The translations under genes and the position numbers were made by a program. Under the pieces are notes generated by a model. That model had not been told where the DNA came from. It saw nothing but the letters and a program-made list of their open reading frames with translations, and searched no databases. 64,000 bases of DNA from Asaia bogorensis (lineage in GTDB: Bacteria > Pseudomonadota > Alphaproteobacteria > Acetobacterales > Acetobacteraceae). The DNA is taken from positions 35,646-99,645 of the forward strand of contig CAMCDA010000001.1 of NCBI GenBank assembly GCA_945873195.1. Reading direction: 5' to 3'. Of the stretch, positions 34,365 to 43,435 are shown piece after piece (position 1 is the first letter of the stretch; each line of letters opens with the position of its first letter).

Positions 34365-36086
34365 ATGCATGACACAGTCATCCGTGGCGGCACGATCGTC
34401 GACGGCACCGGCGCCAAGCGCTACACGGGCGACGTTGCCATCGACGGCGATCGGATCGCCCAGGTCGGCGGCAAGGCCGGTCCCGGCAAGCGGGAGATCG
34501 ACGCCAACGGCCTTTTGGTCACGCCCGGCTGGGTCGACGTCCATACCCACTACGACGGCCAGGCGACCTGGGACCCGGTGCTCGCCCCGTCTTCGTGGCA
34601 TGGTGTCACCACCATCCTCATGGGCAATTGTGGCGTTGGTTTCGCCCCCGTCCGCAAGGTCGACCACGCCGCCCTGATCGACCTGATGGAAGGCGTGGAG
34701 GACATTCCCGGAATCGCCCTCGCCGAGGGCCTGAAGTGGGATTGGGAATCTTTCCCCGACTACCTGAACGCGTTGGAGCGTCTGCCGCGCACGATCGACG
34801 TGGCCGCCCAGGTCTCCCACCATCCGCTGCGCGTCTATGTGATGGGCGACCGCGCGGTGCGCCGGGAAAAGGCCACGCCCGACGACATCGAGACCATGAG
34901 CCGCCTGACCGAGGAAGCCCTACGCGCCGGCGCGTTCGGCTTCACGACGTCGCGCACCGACCAGCACAAGACGACCTCCGGCGACCTGGTCCCCGGCCGG
35001 TATTCCGAGGAAAAGGAACTGCTGGGCATCGCCCGCGCCTTCAAGCGCGTCGGCCGCGGCACCTATGGAATGCTCAGCGACTTTGAAGACGAAACCGCCG
35101 AGTTCCGCTGGATCACCGAACTCTGCAAGACCAACAACGTGCCGTTCTGGTTCCTGCTGACCGACCGGTCCTATGATCCCGATCGCTGGCAGCGGCTGAT
35201 GTCGGGCGTGCGCAAGGCGCGGGCCGATGGGGCGCATGTCACCGCGCAGGTCGCGGGGCGTCCGGTGGGGATCATCCTCGGCCTGACCACGTCACTGACG
35301 CCATTCGCCGCGCGCCCGACCTTCGCCGCGTTGCTCAAGCTGCCGCTGGCCGAACGTCTGGCGCGCCTGCGCGATCCGGCGATCCGGGCGCAGATCTTGA
35401 ATGAGGACTCGTCGGAGGAGTTGCTGGCCGTCCTGCCGCCCTTGCAGCGCCCGATCGCCACCCGCTGGGATCGGCAATACGTGCTGGGCGATCCGCCGGA
35501 TTACGAGCCGGACGACAGCCGCTCGATCGCCGCGCTGGCGGCGAAGACGAACCTGACGCCCGAGGAGTTCTGCTACGACTACCTGATCGGGGAAAACGGC
35601 GACCGGATGCTGTTCTATCCCGTCACCAATTACGTCCATGGCGATCATGGCGTGGTGCACCAGATGATCACCGACCCGGACACGCTGCTGGGCCTCGGCG
35701 ATGGCGGCGCGCATTGCGGGCTGATCTGCGACAGCTCCCTGCCCACGTACATGCTGACGCATTGGGCGCGGGATCGTGACCGCGGGCCGCAAGTGCCGCT
35801 GGAGTTCGTGGTGAAGCGCCTGACCAGCGAGACCGCGGACTTCTTCGGCTTCAGCGACCGCGGCCGTCTGGCCGTGGGCAAGAAGGCCGATGTGAACATC
35901 ATCGACCATGACAAGCTGCGGCTGTTCCACCCGGAAATGCGCTACGACCTGCCAGCCGGCGGCAAGCGCCTGGTGCAGCGCGCGCACGGCTACCACGCCA
36001 CCTTCAACAGCGGCGTCGCGATCTTCGAGAACGACCAGGAAACCGGGGCGCGTCCCGGGCGTCTGGTGCGCGCGGGGAAGCTCTGA
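34365..36086 (+). CDS. N-acyl-D-amino-acid deacylase / amidohydrolase family protein
   Basis: MHDTVIRGGTIVDGTGAKRYTGDVAIDGDRIAQVGG...VTPGWVDVHTHYDGQATWDP. Confidence 0.9.
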   Translation: MHDTVIRGGTIVDGTGAKRYTGDVAIDGDRIAQVGGKAGPGKREIDANGLLVTPGWVDVHTHYDGQATWDPVLAPSSWHGVTTILMGNCGVGFAPVRKVDHAALIDLMEGVEDIPGIALAEGLKWDWESFPDYLNALERLPRTIDVAAQVSHHPLRVYVMGDRAVRREKATPDDIETMSRLTEEALRAGAFGFTTSRTDQHKTTSGDLVPGRYSEEKELLGIARAFKRVGRGTYGMLSDFEDETAEFRWITELCKTNNVPFWFLLTDRSYDPDRWQRLMSGVRKARADGAHVTAQVAGRPVGIILGLTTSLTPFAARPTFAALLKLPLAERLARLRDPAIRAQILNEDSSEELLAVLPPLQRPIATRWDRQYVLGDPPDYEPDDSRSIAALAAKTNLTPEEFCYDYLIGENGDRMLFYPVTNYVHGDHGVVHQMITDPDTLLGLGDGGAHCGLICDSSLPTYMLTHWARDRDRGPQVPLEFVVKRLTSETADFFGFSDRGRLAVGKKADVNIIDHDKLRLFHPEMRYDLPAGGKRLVQRAHGYHATFNSGVAIFENDQETGARPGRLVRAGKL

Positions 36087-36196
36087 GGCCTGTGCATGAT
36101 GGCGGCCGCGGGGCCGCCATCAACGACCGGATGACCGCCGTCATGACAAGGCGAACGAGATGCTCGTCGGCCTCCGTGATCGCGTAGGCGCGCGCG

Positions 36197-36400
36197 CTAG
36201 TAAGGCGGCCGGCCGGTGTACATCGCGTCCCGGATCTTCCGGTCCGTGTGATACTGGCTCACGGAATACGCAGCCCAGATCGCGGCCGGAATCCAGCCGA
36301 TCAAGGTGATCTGCAACAACAGGCAGATGATCCCCGCGAACGGCCGTCCGATCGTGAAGAAGGCCAGCCAGGGCAGAAAGATCGCAATGAACAGGCGCAT
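36197..36400 (-). CDS. YqaE/Pmp3 family small membrane protein
   Basis: MRLFIAIFLPWLAFFTIGRPFAGIICLLLQITLIGWIPAAIWAAYSV. Confidence 0.85.
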   Translation of the reverse strand: MRLFIAIFLPWLAFFTIGRPFAGIICLLLQITLIGWIPAAIWAAYSVSQYHTDRKIRDAMYTGRPPY

Positions 36401-36432
36401 GGGGGACATTCCGTCTCGGGGCCAGGAATTCC

Positions 36433-36843
36433 CTATATCGGGGTTTCCACGTCCGATTTCCATGCCGAACCGCGCACCGCGTCGATTGCCTCGACATGCC
36501 GGCGCGCCGCGGCCAGCGCATCCGCCTCCAACGCCCGGTAGCGCGCCACCACTGTCTCACCCGCCGGGGTCAAGCTCGCCCCGCCACCGCCGCTGCCACC
36601 CGCCGCCGTCGCCACCACGGGCTGGCCCAGGCCGCGGTTCAGGTCCTCCACCAACACCCAGGCCCGCCGATATGACATGCCCAGCGCCCGACCGGCGGCC
36701 GAGATCGATCCCGTGCGCGCGATCGCCTCCAACAGCGCGATCTTGCCCGGACCGATCCGCGCGCCGGAAGGCAAATCCACGCGGATGCTCAACCCGCCGG
36801 ATTCCGGCCGCCCGTCCCCGCCTGATCCTCGTCGCCGCACCAT
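36433..36843 (-). CDS. ModE-like winged helix-turn-helix regulator (N-terminal DNA-binding domain only)
   Basis: IGPGKIALLEAIARTGSISAAGRALGMSYRRAWVLVEDLN; start uncertain (36843 or 36903); divergent from modA. Confidence 0.8.
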   Translation of the reverse strand: MVRRRGSGGDGRPESGGLSIRVDLPSGARIGPGKIALLEAIARTGSISAAGRALGMSYRRAWVLVEDLNRGLGQPVVATAAGGSGGGGASLTPAGETVVARYRALEADALAAARRHVEAIDAVRGSAWKSDVETPI

Positions 36844-36891
36844 CCCGCCACCGAACCACGCTCGGCCGCCACAGGCAATCTCCCCACTTGA

Positions 36892-36915
36892 CGCTATATC
36901 CATTCAAACATAGCG
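36892..36915. promoter_or_regulatory. Putative ModE operator
   Basis: CGCTAT-N12-ATAGCG palindrome (cgctatatccattcaaacatagcg), 8 bp upstream of modA. Confidence 0.6.
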
Positions 36916-36922
36916 TTCGCCC

Positions 36923-37672
36923 ATGAAAGCCGTCCTCCTCGCCCTCAGCCTCCTGTTCGCCACCCCCGCCGCCGCCCGCGACCTGACGATCTTTGCCGCC
37001 GCCAGCCTGACCGACGCACTGAAGGACATCGCGGCGCAATGGGTCACGAGCGGACAGAAGCCGCCGCGCATCTCTTTCGCCTCCAGCTCCACCCTGGCCC
37101 GCCAGATTGAACAGGGGGCCGAGGCCAACCTGTTCGCCTCGGCCGACACGCCCTGGATGGACTACCTCGCCCAGCGCGGCCTGATCGCCGCCGACACCCG
37201 CGCCGACCTGATCGGCAACACGCTCGTCCTGATCGCCCCGGCCGCCCAACCCCGGCAGGTCACGCTCGGCCCAGGCGTCGACCTGCGCGCCATCCTGGGG
37301 CCGAATGGGCGCATCGCCGTGGGCGATCCCGCGCATGTCCCGGTCGGCCTGTATGCCGCCCAGGCCCTCCGCGCGTTCGGGGTGTGGGAGGCGTTGGAAC
37401 CCCGTCTGGCCCGCACCGCCGACGTCCGCGCCGCGCTGCTGTTCGTCGAACGCGGGGAAGCGCCGCTGGGCATCGTCTATGCCACCGACGCGGCCGTCAG
37501 CCGCAAGGTGATGGTCGCCGGTGAATTCCCCGCCGGCAGCCACGCCCCGATCGTCTACCCCTTCGCGGTGACCAAGGCCGGCGACACCCCGCTGGCGCGC
37601 CGGTTCCTCGCCGCGCTGTCAGCCCCCGCGGCGCACGCGACCTTCCTCCGCCATGGCTTCAGGCCGCTGTAG
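36923..37672 (+). CDS. modA: Molybdate ABC transporter substrate-binding protein
   Basis: RDLTIFAAASLTDALKDIAAQW...ISFASSSTLARQIEQGAEANLFASAD. Confidence 0.93.
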   Translation: MKAVLLALSLLFATPAAARDLTIFAAASLTDALKDIAAQWVTSGQKPPRISFASSSTLARQIEQGAEANLFASADTPWMDYLAQRGLIAADTRADLIGNTLVLIAPAAQPRQVTLGPGVDLRAILGPNGRIAVGDPAHVPVGLYAAQALRAFGVWEALEPRLARTADVRAALLFVERGEAPLGIVYATDAAVSRKVMVAGEFPAGSHAPIVYPFAVTKAGDTPLARRFLAALSAPAAHATFLRHGFRPL

Positions 37673-37681
37673 CCGGGCCCG

Positions 37682-38530
37682 TCAGGAGAAATAGGCCTGG
37701 TACCGCGCGTCCTCGGGCTTGTCGCGGATCGCGGCGGCCAGCGCGGCGATGTCCGGTTCATCCAGGCAGAGGCCGAACGCCTCGGTCAGCACGGATCGCA
37801 GGCCATCGGCGTCGGACGGATGCGTGACGCGGGTCCCAGCGCCCCCAGGTTCGGCGAACCGGTTGTTGAACAGCGTCCGCCGTTCCCCCGGCGCGGGACG
37901 CGCGACGATCAGGTTGCCGGTAAAGGGGCTGGCGGGGTGGGTGGCGGTGAACCAGTTCGCCACCTCCAGGTCGATCGAGGCGGGCGTGTCCGGCCCCAGG
38001 CGATACAGCGTCTGCCAGGCGCCGGCCAGGCACGCCTGCACCAGCCATTCCGCGCCGAACGGCACGATCCGGAAGGGTTCATGCCCCGTGGACTGCGGCG
38101 CCTCGGTGTCGAACGCCAGCGGCGCGGTCGGGGTCAGGTTGCCGAAGCCGACATCGGCCAGGAACGGTCCGTCCGCCAATTCCACCCGCAGCATCACATG
38201 GGTGCGCGGCGTCATCGCGTCATCCGTGCGGCCGCGCAGCACGCGGGCCAGGCGGGGCGCCGCGTCGAATCCCAACGCCCGCAGCGCGGCCAGCAGCAGC
38301 AGGTTCTGCTCGAAGCAATACCCGCCGCGCCGGCGGTGGATCAGCTTGTCGGTCAGGCTGTCGGTGTCGATCGCGATCCCCCGCCCGAGGAAGGCGTCGA
38401 TACTCTCAAACGGAATGGCCGCTGTATGATGCGCCACGATCGCGCGCAGCACATCCTGGGCTGAGCCCGTCGGCCTCGGCAGGCCGATCCGCGCCAGGTA
38501 GGCATCAAGATCAAATCCGGTTTCATGCAT
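37682..38530 (-). CDS. nat: Arylamine N-acetyltransferase
   Basis: AHHTAAIPFESIDAFLGRGIAID...RRGGYCFEQNLLLLAAL (catalytic Cys motif). Confidence 0.92.
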   Translation of the reverse strand: MHETGFDLDAYLARIGLPRPTGSAQDVLRAIVAHHTAAIPFESIDAFLGRGIAIDTDSLTDKLIHRRRGGYCFEQNLLLLAALRALGFDAAPRLARVLRGRTDDAMTPRTHVMLRVELADGPFLADVGFGNLTPTAPLAFDTEAPQSTGHEPFRIVPFGAEWLVQACLAGAWQTLYRLGPDTPASIDLEVANWFTATHPASPFTGNLIVARPAPGERRTLFNNRFAEPGGAGTRVTHPSDADGLRSVLTEAFGLCLDEPDIAALAAAIRDKPEDARYQAYFS

Positions 38531-38593
38531 CAACAACTGGCACGCCCCCAACCGTTCGGCCTACTGTTCCGCCTGTCACGGCCCGGATGGGAC

Positions 38594-39589
38594 ATGCACG
38601 CGATGCCCGAGATCAAGCAACCCAGCATTTATGCCGATCAGGCCGACCCGCAGGCGCGTTCCCGCTATACCGGTATCGCCACCTTCTTCCGAACCCCGGT
38701 CGCGGCCGACCTGTCGGAGGTCGATATCGGCCTGATCGGCGTCCCCTTCGACGGCGGGGTCACCCATCGCCCGGGCGCCCGCCATGGCCCGCGCGGGGTG
38801 CGGGAGCAATCGACGCTGCTGCGCCGGTTCAATGGCGCGACCGGCGTGGCCCCCTTCGCGACCCATCGGGTTCGTGATCTCGGCGATTGCTGGATCGAGC
38901 AACCCTATGAACTGGTCGGCGCGTTGGAGGAGGTCGCGGGGTTCTACCGCACCGTCCTCGCCGCCGGGATCACGCCGCTGTCGGTCGGCGGAGACCATTC
39001 GATCAGCCTGCCGATCCTGCGCGCGGTAGCACCGCCAACAGGGCCCATCGGCATGATCCATATCGATGCCCATTGCGACACGGGGGATGATTATCTCGGG
39101 TCCCGCTTCCATCACGGCGCGCCCTTCCGGCGGGCGGTGGACGAAGGGCTGCTCGATCCCACGCGGGTGATCCAGATCGGCATCCGCGGCACGGTGAACG
39201 ACCCGGACCATTGGGGGTTCAGCCAGCGCAGCGGCATGCGCGTGCTGCCAATGGATGAGTTCCACGACAAGGGCTGGCGCTTCGCGGCCGAGGAAGCTCG
39301 CCGGATTGTCGGCGCCGGCCCGGTCTACCTGAGCTTCGACATCGACAGCCTGGACCCCTCGCAGGCGCCGGGCACGGGGACGCCCGAAGCCGGCGGCATC
39401 ACGGCGCTGGAGGCGCTGCGCCTGCTGCGCGCGCTGGATGGGCTTGATTTCATCGGCGGCGACCTGGTGGAGGTTGCGCCGCCCTTCGATGTCGGGACCA
39501 TCACCGCGTTCAACGGCGCGTCGATCCTGTTCGAAATCCTGTGCCTGCTCGCCACCGCGCGGACGCGGCGGGGCGGGTCTCAGCGATAG
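38594..39589 (+). CDS. speB: Agmatinase/arginase (ureohydrolase) family protein
   Basis: GVPFDGGVTHRPGARHGPRGVREQS, GGDHSISLPI, IHIDAHCDTG, SFDIDSLDPSQAPGTGTPEAGG. Confidence 0.85.
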   Translation: MHAMPEIKQPSIYADQADPQARSRYTGIATFFRTPVAADLSEVDIGLIGVPFDGGVTHRPGARHGPRGVREQSTLLRRFNGATGVAPFATHRVRDLGDCWIEQPYELVGALEEVAGFYRTVLAAGITPLSVGGDHSISLPILRAVAPPTGPIGMIHIDAHCDTGDDYLGSRFHHGAPFRRAVDEGLLDPTRVIQIGIRGTVNDPDHWGFSQRSGMRVLPMDEFHDKGWRFAAEEARRIVGAGPVYLSFDIDSLDPSQAPGTGTPEAGGITALEALRLLRALDGLDFIGGDLVEVAPPFDVGTITAFNGASILFEILCLLATARTRRGGSQR

Positions 39590-39909
39590 CCGGTCGGGGC
39601 GGTATCAAGCGGGGAGCGGATCTGCTCGGACGGTTGCAGCCCGTGCAGGATATCGGCGCTGTCGTTGCGCAATGACCCGGCGGGCATACCGGCCGGGATG
39701 CCGGCCATGCCGCATGACCCGCCACCCCCCCACGCGTCACCGGGCCTGGTGGCGGGCGGGCCGATGGTGACGGACGCGAGGTCCTGCGGTTCAAGCGGTG
39801 CCGCGACCGTCCGCGAGGGTGGTGGCGGCGCGCCGCAATCGGAGGGCGGCAGGGCGGCCGCGCCAAGCAACAGCCCCATCAACCCGATCAAGGGTGGTTT
39901 CAAACGCAT
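39580..39909 (-). CDS. Hypothetical secreted Pro-rich protein
   Basis: MRLKPPLIGLMGLLLGAAALPPSDCG signal-like N-terminus; no domain recognised. Confidence 0.4.
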   Translation of the reverse strand: MRLKPPLIGLMGLLLGAAALPPSDCGAPPPPSRTVAAPLEPQDLASVTIGPPATRPGDAWGGGGSCGMAGIPAGMPAGSLRNDSADILHGLQPSEQIRSPLDTAPTGYR

Positions 39910-39962
39910 CCGGACCTCTGGGCTGGCGCCCGTTATGCACATTCATGTGCATTCATTTGTAT

Positions 39963-42551
39963 TCACGTGCCGCCAGGACGCCCCATCGCCGCCAGCAGCG
40001 CCGGCAGGAATACAAGACTCGCCACCAAAGTGCACCCCAAACTGATCAGCAGCAGGAATCCCATGCTCGCTGTGCCGGGATGGCCGGACAGGGCCAGGGC
40101 GCCGAAAGCCACCGCCGTGGTCAGGGCCGAGAACATCACGCCGCGCATGGTGGCGGAGCCAAGCGGATGGGTGAGTCCCTGGCGCCAGTTCATGACGAAG
40201 TAGACGTTGTAGGATACGCCGACGCCCAGCAGCAGCGGCAGGGCGATGATATTGGCGAAGTTCAGCTTCATGCCCGTCAGCACGACGACAACCAGTGTCA
40301 GCAGGGCCGAGAGCAGCAGCGGCGCCATCACCAGCGCGACATCCAGGATGCGGCGTTGCGCGACCATCAGGATGATCGCGATCACAACCAGGGCGTAGAT
40401 CGCGGCGGAGCGGAAGGCGCCGACGATGGTCTGGCTGGTGGCCTCGATCGTCACGGCGGGGCCACCGGCATTGGCGGCGACCGAGCGGACCTGTTCGGCG
40501 AAGATGGCGATGGCGCCGGCGGCCAGCGCCTCATCTGTCGCGTTCACCTGCATGCGCAACCGTCCATCGGGGCCGATCCAGTCGCGGGCGATCTCGGCGG
40601 GGATCGTTGGGCGCGTTACCGGTTCGGCGGACAGGGACAGGCGCAACCGGTCGAGCTGGGCCGGCAGGAACCGGGTCAGGGCGACGTTGGCGGCGACAAG
40701 CACGGCGTCGGGCGCGTTGGACAGGGCCTTGAGGTCGCGGGCGATATCGGCCAGCGGATGATCCCGGGCCAGTTTCGGCAGCGCGGGCTCGATCTGCGCG
40801 AGCGCGGTTTCCGCCGCCAACCGGATTTCCTCGGGCGTCACCTTGGTCGCGGATACGCGGGCGTTCAGCGTTGGGGCAAGGATGGTGTTGGCATCGGCGA
40901 TCACGGCCAGCTTGTCGGCCTGGTCGGCGGGCACGAAGCTGAGCAGGCTGATGACGCCGGACACGGTTGGCAGCGCCTTCAACCGTTCGGTCAGCGCCTT
41001 CACCTCGGCTTCGTCGCGCGCCATGATATCGACGGTATAGGGGTTGGTCAGCGGGCTTTCGATCAGTTCCCGCAGGGTGCTGACGGCTTCGGTGTTCGGG
41101 TTCTTGGTGCGCAGCGGATCGGCGTCGAAGGCCAGGCGCGGGATCACCAGGGCGCCGGCGACGATGATGACGCCGGATATGCCGAGGATGGCCCAGCGGG
41201 CACGGACCACCAGCGGATCGAGCGGGACAGCCCAGCGGAAGCCCACTTCCTCCTTTTCGCCGCGCGGGCGGAACAGGGTGATCAGGGCGGGCAGGAAGGT
41301 CACCGAGCAGGCGAAGGCGATGACCATGCCGGCGCCGGCGATCAGGCCGAGTTCGGCGACGCCCGCGAAATCTGTCGGCAGGAAGGCCAGGAAGCCGGCC
41401 GCGGTGGTCAGCGCGGCGAACAGGATCTGCGGGCCGGCGAGGCGTCCGGTCAGGGCCATCGCCGTCGCGGGATCGCCCGAGATCAGCCGGTACTCGCGGA
41501 ACCGGATCGAGAACTGGATGCCGAAATCCACCGCCATGCCCACGAACAGGACCCCGAACCCGACCGAGATCAGGTTCAGCGTGCCCAGCGCGACCGAGGC
41601 GAACAGCAGGGTCAGCATCAGCCCCAGCGCCAGGGTCAGCAGGATCGGGATGATCAGCCGCCAGGTCCAGACCGCGAGGAACAGACAGAAGGTCACCAGG
41701 ACGGTGCTTATGATCATGCCCTCGATCGCGCCTTCGGCGACGGTGGCGAATTCCTCGTCCGACATGGCGATCTGGCCGGTGATCCGGACGCGCGCGGTGC
41801 CGGCCTTCACGAACTCCTGTTCGGCGATCATGCGCCGCAGCGCGGCCTTGGCATCGCCGCCGGCTTCCAACTGGCCATGATCGAGGCGGGGCTGGAGCAG
41901 GACGAAGCGGAACCTGCCGGCCAGGTCGGAGACATCGCCCCCGAGCAGTGCCTGCCACGACAGCGGTTCCGGCTTGCCGGCGAGGATGGCGGTCAGGGCC
42001 AGGTGGAAATTCCGCAGCGGTGTCAGATAGGGGCCGAGATTGGCGTCTTCCTTCGTCACGCCCATGCCGAGCAGAGCGAGGGCGGAAAAGAGGCCGCGGG
42101 CGGAGGGGTCGGCGACGAGTTGGCCCAGGAAGGGCTGGGCGTCGATCGTCTGGTCCATCAACTGCGTCAGCCGCTCCCGGTCGAGCAGCAGCAGCCCGTA
42201 CTTGTCGAAGAAGGCCGAGGTGTCGGGGCGGCGGACGGACCTGAAATGGCGCGGGTCGGCGCGGGCGGCTGCGGCGAGGCCGGCGGCGGTGGCATCGGCT
42301 TCTTCCGGCACGCGGGCATCGATGACGGCGACCAGCAGGTCCTGGAATTGCGGGAAGTCCCGGTTCCGCTCGATCGCCCGCTGGCGCCAGGGGAGTTCGG
42401 CCGAGAACATCAGATCGGTGTCGGTATGGACGCCCATATGGTTGGCGGCGTACCAGCCCGAGAAGCCCGCGAGGCAGAGGCCCGCGATCAGGACGGCGAT
42501 GGCTTGGCGTCGGCAGAAATCGACAACGCCGACGAGCAGGCGGATCAGCAT
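39963..42551 (-). CDS. hpnN: HpnN-like RND/MMPL transporter (hopanoid-associated)
   Basis: MLIRLLVGVVDFCRRQAIAVLIAGLCLAGFSGWYAANHMGVHTDTDLMFSAELPWRQRAI; two RND TM blocks. Confidence 0.85.
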   Translation of the reverse strand: MLIRLLVGVVDFCRRQAIAVLIAGLCLAGFSGWYAANHMGVHTDTDLMFSAELPWRQRAIERNRDFPQFQDLLVAVIDARVPEEADATAAGLAAAARADPRHFRSVRRPDTSAFFDKYGLLLLDRERLTQLMDQTIDAQPFLGQLVADPSARGLFSALALLGMGVTKEDANLGPYLTPLRNFHLALTAILAGKPEPLSWQALLGGDVSDLAGRFRFVLLQPRLDHGQLEAGGDAKAALRRMIAEQEFVKAGTARVRITGQIAMSDEEFATVAEGAIEGMIISTVLVTFCLFLAVWTWRLIIPILLTLALGLMLTLLFASVALGTLNLISVGFGVLFVGMAVDFGIQFSIRFREYRLISGDPATAMALTGRLAGPQILFAALTTAAGFLAFLPTDFAGVAELGLIAGAGMVIAFACSVTFLPALITLFRPRGEKEEVGFRWAVPLDPLVVRARWAILGISGVIIVAGALVIPRLAFDADPLRTKNPNTEAVSTLRELIESPLTNPYTVDIMARDEAEVKALTERLKALPTVSGVISLLSFVPADQADKLAVIADANTILAPTLNARVSATKVTPEEIRLAAETALAQIEPALPKLARDHPLADIARDLKALSNAPDAVLVAANVALTRFLPAQLDRLRLSLSAEPVTRPTIPAEIARDWIGPDGRLRMQVNATDEALAAGAIAIFAEQVRSVAANAGGPAVTIEATSQTIVGAFRSAAIYALVVIAIILMVAQRRILDVALVMAPLLLSALLTLVVVVLTGMKLNFANIIALPLLLGVGVSYNVYFVMNWRQGLTHPLGSATMRGVMFSALTTAVAFGALALSGHPGTASMGFLLLISLGCTLVASLVFLPALLAAMGRPGGT

Positions 42552-42734
42552 CGTGAGGATGGGCCTCGCAGAAGGTCGGTTCTGATAGTCGCTCCGGCCG
42601 GCTGGGTCCATTGTTGGATGGGGGTCGGGTGGGGTGGTTCCGCTTGGCGCACGAGTGGTGGCCCCTCGTTGCGGTGGTTTGGCGCGCGGGCGGTGGCGCG
42701 CCTTCGCGGTGCTTTGGCGCACGGTGGTTGCCCC

Positions 42735-42850
42735 TCGTCATGGATGGGCTTGACCCATCCATCGCCGGGGAGTCCGGTGGTGGCGCTTGCGTGCGTTAGG
42801 TCAACCGACCGCGTGCCTGGCGATGGTCGGGTCGAGCCCGACCATGACGA
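42735..42850. repeat. REPIN-like doublet of inverted ATGG..GGG-NNNNN-CCC..CCAT palindromes
   Basis: tcgtcATGGATGGGcttgaCCCATCCATcgcc (42735-42766) and its inverted relative ggcgATGGTCGGGtcgagCCCGACCATgacga (42819-42850). Confidence 0.8.
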
Positions 42851-42943
42851 TATGGCACTGATCTGGTCCTGCCATGTGGCACTGGCCTGGTCCCGCGATC
42901 TGGCCCGACCTGGTCCAACAATGTGGCACCGGTTCGGCCCCCA
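42850..42943. repeat. Four imperfect 23-24-bp tandem repeats
   Basis: atatggcactgatctggtcctgcc / atgtggcactggcctggtcccgcg / atctggcccgacctggtccaaca / atgtggcaccggttcggccccca. Confidence 0.75.
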
Positions 42944-42964
42944 AAGGGACCCCCCGTCAGGGGC

Positions 42965-43432
42965 CTACAGCGGGATCGCCAGCAGCGTGTCGAAGCGGTG
43001 GCTGTCGCAGACCACCACGCGTTCGGCGAAGCGGGGGCCGTCCACGGTCACGCGGTCCAGATAGAGGCCGGCGGCGAACAGGTCCATCTGGCCGTTCCGC
43101 ATGGTGCGGACCACCACGAACGGGGTTTCCGCTCGGATCAGGCCGTCGGTGGTTTCACCCAGCACGGGCATGCCGATGATGTGTCGGTAGCGTTGGCGTT
43201 CGTAGATGTTGGCGCTCCGCAGCGCGGTGACGCGGTCGGTCAGCATGCCGCGCCCCTCGGCATGGATGACCCCGGCCGGGTAGCCACGGGCGTGGTTGTC
43301 GGCGGTTGTGATGCGATAGAGGCAGTCTTCCGTGAAGAACCCGGGCCAGTCTTCCAGCCGGTCGGCATCGATGGCCGCGCCATAGGCCGCGTTCAGGCCG
43401 GAAATCCGGAACAGGGCGTCCGCGTCGATCAT
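42965..43432 (-). CDS. Aromatic-ring-hydroxylating dioxygenase small (beta) subunit
   Basis: MIDADALFRISGLNAAYGAAIDADRLEDWPGFFTEDCLYRI SnoaL/RHD beta fold; adjacent to alpha subunit. Confidence 0.88.
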   Translation of the reverse strand: MIDADALFRISGLNAAYGAAIDADRLEDWPGFFTEDCLYRITTADNHARGYPAGVIHAEGRGMLTDRVTALRSANIYERQRYRHIIGMPVLGETTDGLIRAETPFVVVRTMRNGQMDLFAAGLYLDRVTVDGPRFAERVVVCDSHRFDTLLAIPL

Positions 43433-43435
43433 CTC

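Noticed and set aside
42850-42943. CRISPR-like array
   Set aside because: Repeats are contiguous and imperfect with no unique spacers and no cas genes; treated as tandem repeat.
39798-43064. 1088-aa ORF antisense to hpnN
   Set aside because: Shadow ORF; Gln/Asp/Gly/Arg-rich translation typical of antisense frames, sense strand encodes a coherent RND protein.
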